In this document: piece by piece, positions 1-7,848 of the stretch
Layout: the number at the start of each line of letters is the position of its first letter
How positions within the stretch are numbered: position 1 is the stretch's first letter
DNA from: Myxococcales bacterium
GTDB lineage: Bacteria; Myxococcota_A; Polyangia; Polyangiales; JAFGIB01
Length of the DNA: 63,403 nt
Direction: 5' to 3'
NCBI GenBank assembly: GCA_029880325.1
Contig: JAOUOP010000049.1
Coordinates: 1 to 63,403 of the forward strand
The notes under the pieces: generated by a model
What the model saw: only the letters and a program-made list of their open reading frames with translations
Database searches by the model: none
What the model was told of the DNA's origin: nothing
Program-made: the position numbers and the translations under genes

Positions 1-97
1 CTGGATCACCCCCCCCCTCGAACGGCCTCCGCGCTGGAATTACGATCCGAGACCGGATCACTTTTGCCGAGCACAAGTGGATCACTTTTGCCGAGCG
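1..97. mobile_element. Terminal repeats of an IS21-like element (end only)
   Basis: Three copies of a short repeat built on GGATCAC lie in the same direction at 1, 53 and 77. The last two share GGATCACTTTTGCCGAGC exactly. Multiple direct repeats of this kind just outside istB are typical of IS21-family ends. I infer that the body of such an element lies to the left of the window, or that this is a stranded end. No istA or istB coding sequence is present inside the window. The remaining bases to 383 show no credible gene. Confidence 0.45.
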
Positions 98-329
98 CTG
101 AGGCAGTGGGTTCAGGTAGCCGCTACACCTCGACATTTCCGCCCTTGGCAGTCGCTCTCATTTCACCTGCTACGCACACGACTCGTCGGTATGAGGCGCA
201 GCCTCGCTAGTACCTCACTTCCTCCTCGTCCAGGCTTTCCCTGGCGCACGGGTCGGGGGGATCGAGCTGTCACTTGTACTGCAACCAGCGGCCAGGGCGC
301 TTTTCGAGCGAAGGCGCCAGGCGTGACCC

Positions 330-361
330 AAAAAAGCCCTCCGGCTTCCACCCGGAGGGCT
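330..361 (-). terminator. Rho-independent terminator
   Basis: A perfect 10-bp stem (arms 335-344 and 352-361) with a 7-base loop is followed, on the minus strand, by a run of six T. It lies 22 bases past the stop codon of the M23-like gene at 384 and should end that transcript. Confidence 0.85.
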
Positions 362-383
362 GTGATGACGAGCATTCGATGAG

Positions 384-2273
384 TCAGTCGGCCAGGTTCA
401 CGTCCCAGTAGATGAGTTTGAGCTTGCCGAGGCCGCTGCGGATGGCAGTCAAGAACATGTCCCGAGGGGTACCGCCGCCGTCGAAGCGGGAAGTGGATGC
501 GGTGGCGACCTTCGAGAACTCACGGGCGCTGACCGAACCGCCGCGACGGATATCCCGGCCATCGTCGGTCATGGCCCAGGAGATCACCATTAGCTCTCCA
601 GCGCCGTTGCGCACTGTGGTAATCACATCACTGCCCGCGTCGGGCGTGGTGTTGATGTCGACGCGGGAGACTTTGCCCGCGAGCCAGGCGCTCTGCGGAC
701 CCACCAGGTCGCCATTGGCCGAGGCACCATAGCCCACGATCTTGAGCCTCTGGTTCACATCGTCCCCGGCTGCGGCAAAGCCCCGCGGCAGGGCCGTGAT
801 GTCGATCTGGTAGCCGATTGGATCGTTGGTTTCGCGGTCGCTTCCGCGTACCAGGATCCAACCATCACCGTCGATTCGGTACGGGATGGTCTTGAGGGTA
901 TTGTCGGCGGTGCGCATCGCGACGGCGGCACCGGTGAAGGCCTTGGCGCCGGTCACGGCCAGAGCCGAGACGTAGCCGGCGCTCGCGCTTCCACGAGGGG
1001 AAATCTGCCACCCGTCGTACGTCTGCTCAACCGTCCATTCGGTCAGCTCGAGCTGACTGCGATCGTTACGGGTCGCGGTGACCGCATGCATCTCACGGTA
1101 GGACGCCATGTCGATCATGTCCACGAGGCCGGCGGTGTAGTCGTCCAGTCGCGTAAACTCACCCTGATGGCCGACTTCGTACAGGATCATTTTCAAATTG
1201 CCGCTGTCGGCGCGCAGGGCGACCATTACGAGATTCCTGCTCAGTTGGGCCAAGTTGATCATCGTGGCGAGGCCGGCGGTCTCGTCTTCCAGGCGATCGA
1301 TGCCGTCTGCCGCGCAGTCCCAGCTCGTGAGCTGCAGTTTGTCCTGACCGTTGCGAACGGCGGTGACCGCCAGGGCATCATCCATGAAGACTGTATCTAC
1401 CTCGGAGATGGCCCCGATTCCGTAATCGGTGCGACGCAAAAAGGGGGCCGGGTGTACTGCGATCAGTCCGGCGTTGTCGTCGATGGCATCCTCTCGCAGC
1501 GGATACCATCCGTTCCAGACCGGTGGCTGATCTTCGGCGTAGTCGTGGGCGTAGACCTGCTTGAAGCGTACCGGGAGCGTTGTGTCCGGCTCATCGCCGT
1601 TGATGATCGCGTTGTGCTGGATATGCACATGGGGGCCGGCGCTGTTGCCACTATTGCCTGCCAGTCCGACGAACTGTCCGCGTCGGACCCTCGGCCGTTC
1701 GCTGGGCTCGATGTAGAGGGATAGGGTGTACTTGCCCTTCTTGGTGATGATATCGGTCTGCTCGTCGTCGCCCTTGGGGCACACCGATTTGGGAATCGAC
1801 CACTGCTGCATGTGGGTGAGCGCGATCATGTCGCCAGCATCGGTACGAAGCCAAACATTGTTGCCAGCCTGGTGAATGCCTGGATCGGGCTTGCCCGGCA
1901 CATCATCGTCATCGACATCGGGAAGCTTCTCTCCGGGCTTGGGATTGTCGGGAAAGGCCCGGTAACAGGCAGTAATCTCACCGTCTGCGGGTGCGTAGAC
2001 CGGCTGACCCCAGGTCAAGGAGTTCTGGTTGGTGCCACACGCTGCCGCTCCATCATGGCAGGGGCTCCACTCACCGATCTGTGGATTCCACTTTCGCACC
2101 GACATGTCGAGCTTGGGTCCAGAGCCGTGGGCGCGTGTGGTGACCCAGGCCTCGCCCGCACCGAGGTGCGACGCCCGTGCAAAGAATTGATAGCCTTCCT
2201 GCGCATGAACAGACATCGACGACAGACTGGCTAGTGCGCAGAGTGCGGCGGCCCATGGGTTGAAATTTTGCAT
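384..2273 (-). CDS. Secreted degenerate M23/LytM-like protein with C-terminal beta repeats
   Basis: A 629-residue protein. I start it at 2273, where a clear signal peptide begins (MQNFNPWAAALCALASLSS..., cleavage after VHAQ); the frame is open further upstream, but that part runs into repeat DNA. Residues ~90-220 resemble the LytM/M23 endopeptidase fold: PVYAPADGEI, ALTHMQ, then GQFVGLAGNSGNSAGPHVH. The HxH motif is kept, but the usual upstream HxxxD zinc ligands are replaced (the stretch before PVYAPADG reads CGTNQNSLTWGQ). Catalytic activity is therefore doubtful. Residues ~250-629 hold about six degenerate blade-like repeats of the form VTAVRNGxxKLxLTxW, suggesting a beta-propeller. It is probably a periplasmic or extracellular binding protein. 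It is monocistronic, with its own terminator. Confidence 0.8.
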   Translation of the reverse strand: MQNFNPWAAALCALASLSSMSVHAQEGYQFFARASHLGAGEAWVTTRAHGSGPKLDMSVRKWNPQIGEWSPCHDGAAACGTNQNSLTWGQPVYAPADGEITACYRAFPDNPKPGEKLPDVDDDDVPGKPDPGIHQAGNNVWLRTDAGDMIALTHMQQWSIPKSVCPKGDDEQTDIITKKGKYTLSLYIEPSERPRVRRGQFVGLAGNSGNSAGPHVHIQHNAIINGDEPDTTLPVRFKQVYAHDYAEDQPPVWNGWYPLREDAIDDNAGLIAVHPAPFLRRTDYGIGAISEVDTVFMDDALAVTAVRNGQDKLQLTSWDCAADGIDRLEDETAGLATMINLAQLSRNLVMVALRADSGNLKMILYEVGHQGEFTRLDDYTAGLVDMIDMASYREMHAVTATRNDRSQLELTEWTVEQTYDGWQISPRGSASAGYVSALAVTGAKAFTGAAVAMRTADNTLKTIPYRIDGDGWILVRGSDRETNDPIGYQIDITALPRGFAAAGDDVNQRLKIVGYGASANGDLVGPQSAWLAGKVSRVDINTTPDAGSDVITTVRNGAGELMVISWAMTDDGRDIRRGGSVSAREFSKVATASTSRFDGGGTPRDMFLTAIRSGLGKLKLIYWDVNLAD

Positions 2274-2436
2274 GGTTCGAGTTGTCTCCCGGTATTGGTG
2301 CGGCTGTGCGCTCGAGTGCGACAGCCCCCTAACGAGAGGCAAGTGACGTGACGAGCCGCTCGGTTCACGGAGAATAGAAAAAATCTGTGATGCAACCGCG
2401 CCACGGTGGTCCCGGAGCAGTTCTGCAACAAGCCCA

Positions 2437-2474
2437 AAATTCCGACCCACCTTGATCCTACTCCTGAGTGAAAC
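2437..2474 (+). repeat. Short repeat shared with 30450-30574
   Basis: The string TTCCGACCCACCTTG followed by about 10 variable bases and TGAGTGAAAC occurs here once. It recurs 28 kb away at 30451-30487 and 30494-30528, with an inverted partial copy at 30551-30574. The copies look like end repeats of a transposable element whose body is gone. Confidence 0.6.
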
Positions 2475-2649
2475 ACCTCGGAGCGGTGACCGACGACTGG
2501 TCCGACTTCACCGCCTTCGAGCGCCGAACCACACCCGAGCACTGCCAATGCCCCCGAAGGCCCCCTCCGCGGCACGGCAGCCGCCCCGCGGACACACCGG
2601 CGCGCAAGGGGCGCTCTGTCCCGCCGCGTACAGCCCCAACGACGCACCA

Positions 2650-2845
2650 CCCGCCTAAGGACTCGCGAACGAATAACTTCCCCCTTTGGTGCGTGACGGC
2701 GGGCACGCTCGGGCCGTGCGTCCTCGAAGAATTCCTCGATGTACCTCGGGTACGACTGCGGATTCTTCTCCGGGCGCCGTCCCGATCGCACTCCGCCGTC
2801 ACGCACCAAAGGGGGAAGTTATTCGTTCGCGAGCCCTAAGGCGGG
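2650..2845. mobile_element. MITE-like element with 53-bp terminal inverted repeats
   Basis: The arm at 2650-2702 is the inverse complement of 2793-2845 with only 2 mismatches in 53 bases (core AACGAATAACTTCCCCC). The arms enclose 90 bases. No transposase is encoded inside. The single-stranded form would fold into a very long hairpin. It is either a non-autonomous element or the fused ends of a deleted insertion sequence. It sits in the 750-base gene-free stretch upstream of glnB. Confidence 0.7.
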
Positions 2846-3222
2846 TGTCGGCGGCGGCATCGCCCCTGGGCACCGTGCCAGCACACCACCAGCAGTCCAG
2901 CGGCTCGCAGGGCTGGCGGTATCGATGCCGCATCAGCAACGTGCCTCCGGGGAAGCTTCTCGAACTCGGAGGGACACACACAGCCCCACATGGGTGCCAG
3001 GATGCGGCGCTCGGCTGCTCGAAAGGTTTCCAGGACGTTTTCGCGAGGCGTGGTCCCCCCAACGTCGAGCCTTTGTTCCTTGTTGGAAACAATTCGGAAA
3101 CAATTGGAGATTACCTCTGATATCAGGACCCACTCGATTCCGCGGAGGGCGCATTTTCACCCCGATCCGCGGGTCAGCCCGCCGGCGCGCCCGGCGACGA
3201 CGATCACCCGGAGAGCCCTGAA
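2846..3222. other. Gene-free region upstream of glnB
   Basis: Short overlapping open frames exist on both strands, but none has a recognisable product or ribosome site. The last ~150 bases are less GC-rich (AAACAATTCGGAAACAATTGG region near 3088) and are the likely promoter region of glnB. I could not identify a sigma-54 (GG-N10-GC) promoter with confidence. Confidence 0.4.
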
Positions 3223-3561
3223 ATGAAAAAGATCGAAGCCATCATCAAGCCCTTCAAGCTCGACGAGGTGAAGGAGGCCCTCGGGCAAGTGGGCGTGCAG
3301 GGGATGACCGTGGTCGAGGTCAAGGGCTTCGGCCGGACGGGCGGCAAGAAGGAGGTCTACCGGGGCTCGGCCTATGTGGTGGACTTCGTACCGAAGGTGA
3401 AGATCGAGGTGGTGGTGGCCGACGGCCAGGTCCCCGCCGTGCTTGAGGCCATCGAGCAGTCGGCCAAGACTGGGCGCATCGGCGATGGCAAGATCTTCGT
3501 GGTCCCAGTCGAGGAGGCCATCCGCATCCGCACGGGGGAGCGGGGCGAAGACGCTGTTTGA
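3223..3561 (+). CDS. glnB: Nitrogen regulatory protein PII
   Basis: A 112-residue PII signal-transduction protein, full length for the family. It senses 2-oxoglutarate and ATP/ADP and normally controls glutamine synthetase regulation or ammonium transport. The start MKKIEAIIKPFKLDEVKEAL is canonical. The T-loop (residues ~36-55, GFGRTGGKKEVYRGSAY) keeps Tyr46 and Tyr51; Tyr51 is the uridylylation site in enteric GlnB. The C-terminal GDGKIFV motif is present. No glnA or amtB lies next to it; the downstream neighbour is psd after 200 bases, so it is probably transcribed alone. Confidence 0.95.
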   Translation: MKKIEAIIKPFKLDEVKEALGQVGVQGMTVVEVKGFGRTGGKKEVYRGSAYVVDFVPKVKIEVVVADGQVPAVLEAIEQSAKTGRIGDGKIFVVPVEEAIRIRTGERGEDAV

Positions 3562-3569
3562 TGGGCTTT

Positions 3570-3594
3570 CCGGGGCGCCCGCGGGCCGCCCCGG
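3570..3594 (+). terminator. GC-rich hairpin after glnB
   Basis: An 8-bp perfect stem (CCGGGGCG / CGCCCCGG) with a 9-base loop begins 8 bases past the glnB stop. The trailing sequence is only weakly T-rich (CGTTTGT), so termination efficiency is uncertain. Confidence 0.4.
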
Positions 3595-3761
3595 CGTTTG
3601 TCCGCGGGTCGGCTGGCGGCCGCTGGGCCCGCCCGCCGCGAACCGTCCGCGGCAGGCCACGCGCGGTTTGACGCCCTCGGAGCTGGTCGGATAGCATCAA
3701 GCCCGTCGATCGCGTCCATCCGCGGCGCTCAGAAGTGCTTGAATCGCGGTGAGTTGCCGCC

Positions 3762-4625
3762 ATGTCGATCAGCCCCACCCGCGTCGCTGCCCGATCGCTG
3801 AGCGTCCTACCGCGGCGTCATCTCAGCCGCTTTGTTGGTCGCCTGGCCCGAAAGGAGCCTCCACAGCCCCTGCTCGAGGCCGTGATGGCGCTCTACCGCC
3901 GCGCCTACGACGTGGACATGGGGGACTACGTCGTGCCGCCGGGGGGCTACCCGAGCTTTGACGCGTTTTTCACCCGCGAACTCAAGCCCGGCACCAGGCC
4001 CCTCGACCCCGATGAGCGCAGCGTGCTCAGTCCGGCCGACGGCCGCATCGAGGATTTCGGAGTTATCGATGGGGACGCCAGGCTGCTGGTCAAGGGCACC
4101 CAATACGAGGTCGGCGAGCTACTCGGGGACCCCCATGCGGCGGCCGAGTTCGAAAATGGCCGCTTCGCCATCGTCTACCTCTCGCCCCGCGACTACCACC
4201 GGGTGCACGCGCCGGTGTCGGGGCCCGTCACCATGGTGCGCCACGTTCCGGGCACGCTCTATCCGGTCAATGCCATCGGGCTCAGGCATATTCCCATGCT
4301 TTTCGCCCGCAACGAGCGAGTGGTCGTGATGCAGCGCAGCGAGCGCTTTGGCCGCGTGGCGACGATCATGGTGGGCGCCATCGGGGTCGGCCGCATCAGC
4401 ATGAGCTTCGATGATTCGATCATCACCAACGACGGCAGCGGCGCTGGCTTGCGGGTGTACGGGGACGACCCGCCTCATCTCGAACGCGGAGAGGAGCTGG
4501 GCATTTTCCATCTCGGTTCCACTGTTATCCTGATGTTGCCGCCCGGCGCCGACGCCAGGCTGCTCGGAGACGGCGGACACCGGGTGCGCATGGGCGAGGC
4601 ACTGGCACGCCAGGAGGGCCGGTGA
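3762..4625 (+). CDS. psd: Phosphatidylserine decarboxylase proenzyme
   Basis: A 287-residue proenzyme that converts phosphatidylserine to phosphatidylethanolamine at the inner membrane. The C-terminal LGST motif (residues ~251-254) is the self-cleavage site that generates the pyruvoyl group from Ser. Conserved blocks SFDAFFTRELKPGTRP, LSPADGRIEDFG and YLSPRDYHRVHAPVSG are all present. The length matches bacterial type I Psd. The stop overlaps the GTG start of the next gene (GTGA at 4622-4625), so the two are translationally coupled. No pssA is in the window. Confidence 0.95.
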   Translation: MSISPTRVAARSLSVLPRRHLSRFVGRLARKEPPQPLLEAVMALYRRAYDVDMGDYVVPPGGYPSFDAFFTRELKPGTRPLDPDERSVLSPADGRIEDFGVIDGDARLLVKGTQYEVGELLGDPHAAAEFENGRFAIVYLSPRDYHRVHAPVSGPVTMVRHVPGTLYPVNAIGLRHIPMLFARNERVVVMQRSERFGRVATIMVGAIGVGRISMSFDDSIITNDGSGAGLRVYGDDPPHLERGEELGIFHLGSTVILMLPPGADARLLGDGGHRVRMGEALARQEGR

Positions 4626-7072
4626 ACGACGACGGGGCAAAGCGCTCGGATCGCCGTCGCCGCACCACTCGCCGCATCGGGCGCCACCGGTCGGTGCGCC
4701 CCCCGACCGGTGATCCCGTGGCAGGCGACGGGGGAGTGATGGGCTGGGCCGCCTCGGGTCTGCCCGGCTCCGGTGACGCGCCCGGGGAGCAGTCGGCGGG
4801 CGAGGACGCCATCGACAAAACGGTCGATCTCGATCCCGAGCTTTTCGCCCACGAGGAACTCGGCGGCGACAGCGATCGGGCGCGCAGTGCCGAAGCCGCC
4901 GCGGAGGAGTCCTTCGATGTCGACCTCGACGGCAATACCGATCCGCCGCGGCCAGCCACGACGGGGGTGAACCCGCTGGCCGATCACGAGCTCGATCGGG
5001 ACACCAACCGGCCGCCCCAATCCGCCACGAATGTGGGCGAGCCCGTCGGCCATGCACAGGGGACGGTCGACATTCCCGCGGCGGGCTCGTCCCCGCATGC
5101 TTTTCCGAGCCCCGAGGACATGGACGACCATCCGACCGCACCCGTGGGCGAGTCTCGGGCATTCGAGATCGGATCCGGTCCGTCGTCGCTGCTATCGGAT
5201 GATGAGCTCGACCGCGCCACCAATCCGCCGCCCAGGCCCACGGCAGAAACCTCTGCTGTCATGTCCCACTACGAGGATCTCGAGCGCGATACCGATCGCC
5301 CGGCGACTGCGCCCGCGGGAGACCCCGGCGGTCGCCCGCTGGATGAACTCGGCGACGAACTCGCCCGAAGCTCCGGTGGCGCCTCTCGGCAGGATGGGGT
5401 GGTCGGGGGCGTCGATGCCGGCTCGCCTGCCGGGCTCCACGGACCTCCTGTTGGCCAGTCAGCCGCGTTCGCGCGCTTGTCGCAGGACGGCCATGCGCCG
5501 CAGGACTCCGAACGCACCGCGCCCCGAATTGACGTCGAGGCACTTGAGGCCGCCAAGCAGGATCTGCTGCACGCCTCCCAGCTCGACGAGCCCCACGGTC
5601 ACCACGAATCCGAGCCGCCTGACGAGCCAACCGATCCCCGCATCGAAGCGCCCCGGGTGCCCAGCACGCCACCGAATTCCGCCGTGGTCATCGCGCCGGC
5701 GCAGATCATCGGCGTCAGTGGCAGCACCTCTCCCATCGCCCCGCCGCCTGGCGCAGCACGTCGGGCGTTTTCGACCCCACAGGTCGACCGCGGCTATGAA
5801 GGGCTGCCCGACGAAGATCCCCTGCGCGACCCGCTGGCCGATCCCCTGACCGAGGCCGGCATTGCCGAGCGCGTTCGCTCCGCCGCAGTTCCCGCGACCT
5901 TCGAGGCGCTGCCGGCACCCGAACCGGCGATCGCACCAGCGCCGCCGCCCCGGACGGTGTTGGACGACGAGCTGTCGGATCGCGCGACCGTGGACGACGA
6001 GCCCGTGCCCGAAGAGGTCATGCGTTCCGCCAAGGCCGCGCTTGGCGAGATGGATGCTCCGGTGCTCGAGACCGACCTCGAGGAACTGGTGGACGTGGAG
6101 GCCGTGGAGGCCGAGGACCTCACCGACTCCGGGCCGCAGGTTTCCCGCACGCCACCGCCGCCGCCGCCCGATCCGCGCCCCAAAGCCTCGGCCAAGCCGC
6201 CGCCGCCTCCGCCCGGTCGCGCCCCCGATGCCGCAGACCCGACGGCCAAGGCCGCGTCTGTGAAGCCTCCGCCCCGGCGCAAGCGGCCGCGTCAGTGGTG
6301 GGAGACGTTCTTCTCCGACGACTACCTGATGAGCGTGCTGATGCCGACGCCGCTCCAGGTGGCCCGTCAGGTCGATTTCGTCGAAGCCAGCCTCGGGCTC
6401 AAGAAGGGCAGCACCATTCTGGACGTCGGTTGCGGTCTCGGCCTGCAGGCCATCGAGCTCACGCGCCGCGGCTACCTGGTGGTGGGCCTGGACCTGTCGC
6501 TGGCGATGATCACGCGCGCGGCGGAAAACGCCCAGCACGAAAATCTCAAGATCAACTTCCTGCACGCCGACATTCGCGAGATCGAGTTCGAGGGGGCCTT
6601 CGACGGCGTCATTTGCCTGGGCACCACTTTCGGATTCTTCGACGACGATCAGAATCGCGACGTGCTGTCACGGCTGCACTCGGCGCTCAAACCCGGCGGT
6701 CGTATTTTCATCGACGTGGTCAACCGCGACCACGTGATCGAGTCGCAGCCGAACCTCGTGTGGTTTGAGGGCGATGACTGCGTGTGCATGGAGGAGAGCG
6801 AGTTCAACTTCTTCTCCTCCCGGCTGGCCGTCAAACGCACGATGATGCGCGAGGATGGCTACCAGTCGCAGGCCGACTACAGCGTTCGTCTGTACTCGCT
6901 GCATGAGCTGGGACTGCTCGTGCAGCAGATGGGGTTCCGCGTGATCGAGGTCAGCGGCCACGAGGCCATGCGCGGGGTCTTCTTCGGCACCAAGTCCGCG
7001 CGCATCCTGATGCTCGCCGAGCGGCGCGTGCGTGCCCAGGCTTCGATGGGACCGATGCCGCCGAAGCTCTGA
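4622..7072 (+). CDS. Class I SAM methyltransferase with long disordered acidic N-terminus
   Basis: An 816-residue protein. Residues 1-~560 are low complexity: Asp/Glu/Pro-rich, with degenerate repeats such as ELDRDTNRPPQ, ELDRATNPPPRP and DLERDTDRPATA, followed by a proline-rich tract. Residues ~565-800 form a class I methyltransferase: ILDVGCGLG (motif I, SAM binding), VVGLDLS, LHADIREIEFEGAFDGVICLGTTFGFF and ALKPGGRIFIDVV. The substrate is unknown. Translational overlap with psd suggests a link to lipid or envelope metabolism, but that is inference. The start is GTG at 4622. Confidence 0.85.
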   Translation: MNDDGAKRSDRRRRTTRRIGRHRSVRPPTGDPVAGDGGVMGWAASGLPGSGDAPGEQSAGEDAIDKTVDLDPELFAHEELGGDSDRARSAEAAAEESFDVDLDGNTDPPRPATTGVNPLADHELDRDTNRPPQSATNVGEPVGHAQGTVDIPAAGSSPHAFPSPEDMDDHPTAPVGESRAFEIGSGPSSLLSDDELDRATNPPPRPTAETSAVMSHYEDLERDTDRPATAPAGDPGGRPLDELGDELARSSGGASRQDGVVGGVDAGSPAGLHGPPVGQSAAFARLSQDGHAPQDSERTAPRIDVEALEAAKQDLLHASQLDEPHGHHESEPPDEPTDPRIEAPRVPSTPPNSAVVIAPAQIIGVSGSTSPIAPPPGAARRAFSTPQVDRGYEGLPDEDPLRDPLADPLTEAGIAERVRSAAVPATFEALPAPEPAIAPAPPPRTVLDDELSDRATVDDEPVPEEVMRSAKAALGEMDAPVLETDLEELVDVEAVEAEDLTDSGPQVSRTPPPPPPDPRPKASAKPPPPPPGRAPDAADPTAKAASVKPPPRRKRPRQWWETFFSDDYLMSVLMPTPLQVARQVDFVEASLGLKKGSTILDVGCGLGLQAIELTRRGYLVVGLDLSLAMITRAAENAQHENLKINFLHADIREIEFEGAFDGVICLGTTFGFFDDDQNRDVLSRLHSALKPGGRIFIDVVNRDHVIESQPNLVWFEGDDCVCMEESEFNFFSSRLAVKRTMMREDGYQSQADYSVRLYSLHELGLLVQQMGFRVIEVSGHEAMRGVFFGTKSARILMLAERRVRAQASMGPMPPKL

Positions 7073-7090
7073 GCTGACCCGCAGCGACGA

Positions 7091-7786
7091 TCAGTTCAGG
7101 AGCATGCCGCTGAGGGTGTACTCGGCAGCGCATGGCAGCTGTTGGAAGGGGCCGCCTTCGTCCTCAAGCACGAAGTCGCACTCGCCGGGGCTGGCGGCGC
7201 GCACCTCGATGGAGTTTTTGGCCGTCAGGTCGCTGGCCTCGGCGTCGCGTGGTGGTGCCTCGAGGCCGGCATCCTGGCCCGCCAGCAGTGCGCGGTGCAG
7301 GCGGCCTTCGATGCGCTCGGCGACTACCATCTGGCAGCTGCGCGTGGAGTTGGCCGGGTCGTATGCCTGACCGAGTTCGGGATCGGCGAAGCGCTCGGGC
7401 CCCATTTCGAGCAGCGTCTCGTTGGGGTCGCGCAGGCCGCTGCCCACCGTGTAGCGGGACTCGCGAACAAACTCAAAGCTGCCGCTCTCGTCCAGCAGAC
7501 CGCGCTGCCCGGGCGGGTTCAGGTACCAGATGCCCGCACCCTCGTCGTCGCGCACTTCGACCTCGAAGTGCAGCGGGCTGACCGCGGGTAGGGCGCTCGA
7601 GCCGCAGGTGTTTTCAAGCAGCTCGCCGTCGATCCGGTAGCGACCCACCAGTTCCCCAGGGCGCTCACCCATGCAGCCGCCGAGCGACGCGAGGAGCATC
7701 GCGGCTTGCGCGAAGGCCAGGGCGGTCCCGCGCGATTGTACCCGTCGATCGCGCCGCCGAATGCTCTGCTGTGTGGGCATCCCCAT
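7091..7786 (-). CDS. Putative lipoprotein
   Basis: About 231 residues. A hydrophobic segment ends in the lipobox LGGC (ALAFAQAAMLLASLGGC), indicating export and lipidation. The mature part has four further cysteines (CGSS, SCQM, ECDF, PCAA) and a beta-rich look. I recognise no family. The start is uncertain: ATG codons at 7786 and 7780 and one at 7816 are in frame and none has a strong ribosome site. It lies downstream of, and on the same strand as, the TSP3-repeat protein gene. Confidence 0.6.
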   Translation of the reverse strand: MGMPTQQSIRRRDRRVQSRGTALAFAQAAMLLASLGGCMGERPGELVGRYRIDGELLENTCGSSALPAVSPLHFEVEVRDDEGAGIWYLNPPGQRGLLDESGSFEFVRESRYTVGSGLRDPNETLLEMGPERFADPELGQAYDPANSTRSCQMVVAERIEGRLHRALLAGQDAGLEAPPRDAEASDLTAKNSIEVRAASPGECDFVLEDEGGPFQQLPCAAEYTLSGMLLN

Positions 7787-7848
7787 CGGGGTACCCGCGG
7801 CTGTGGCACCCGTCAAAAAACGCGCGCCAAAGAGCTGCTGCCGCGTCG

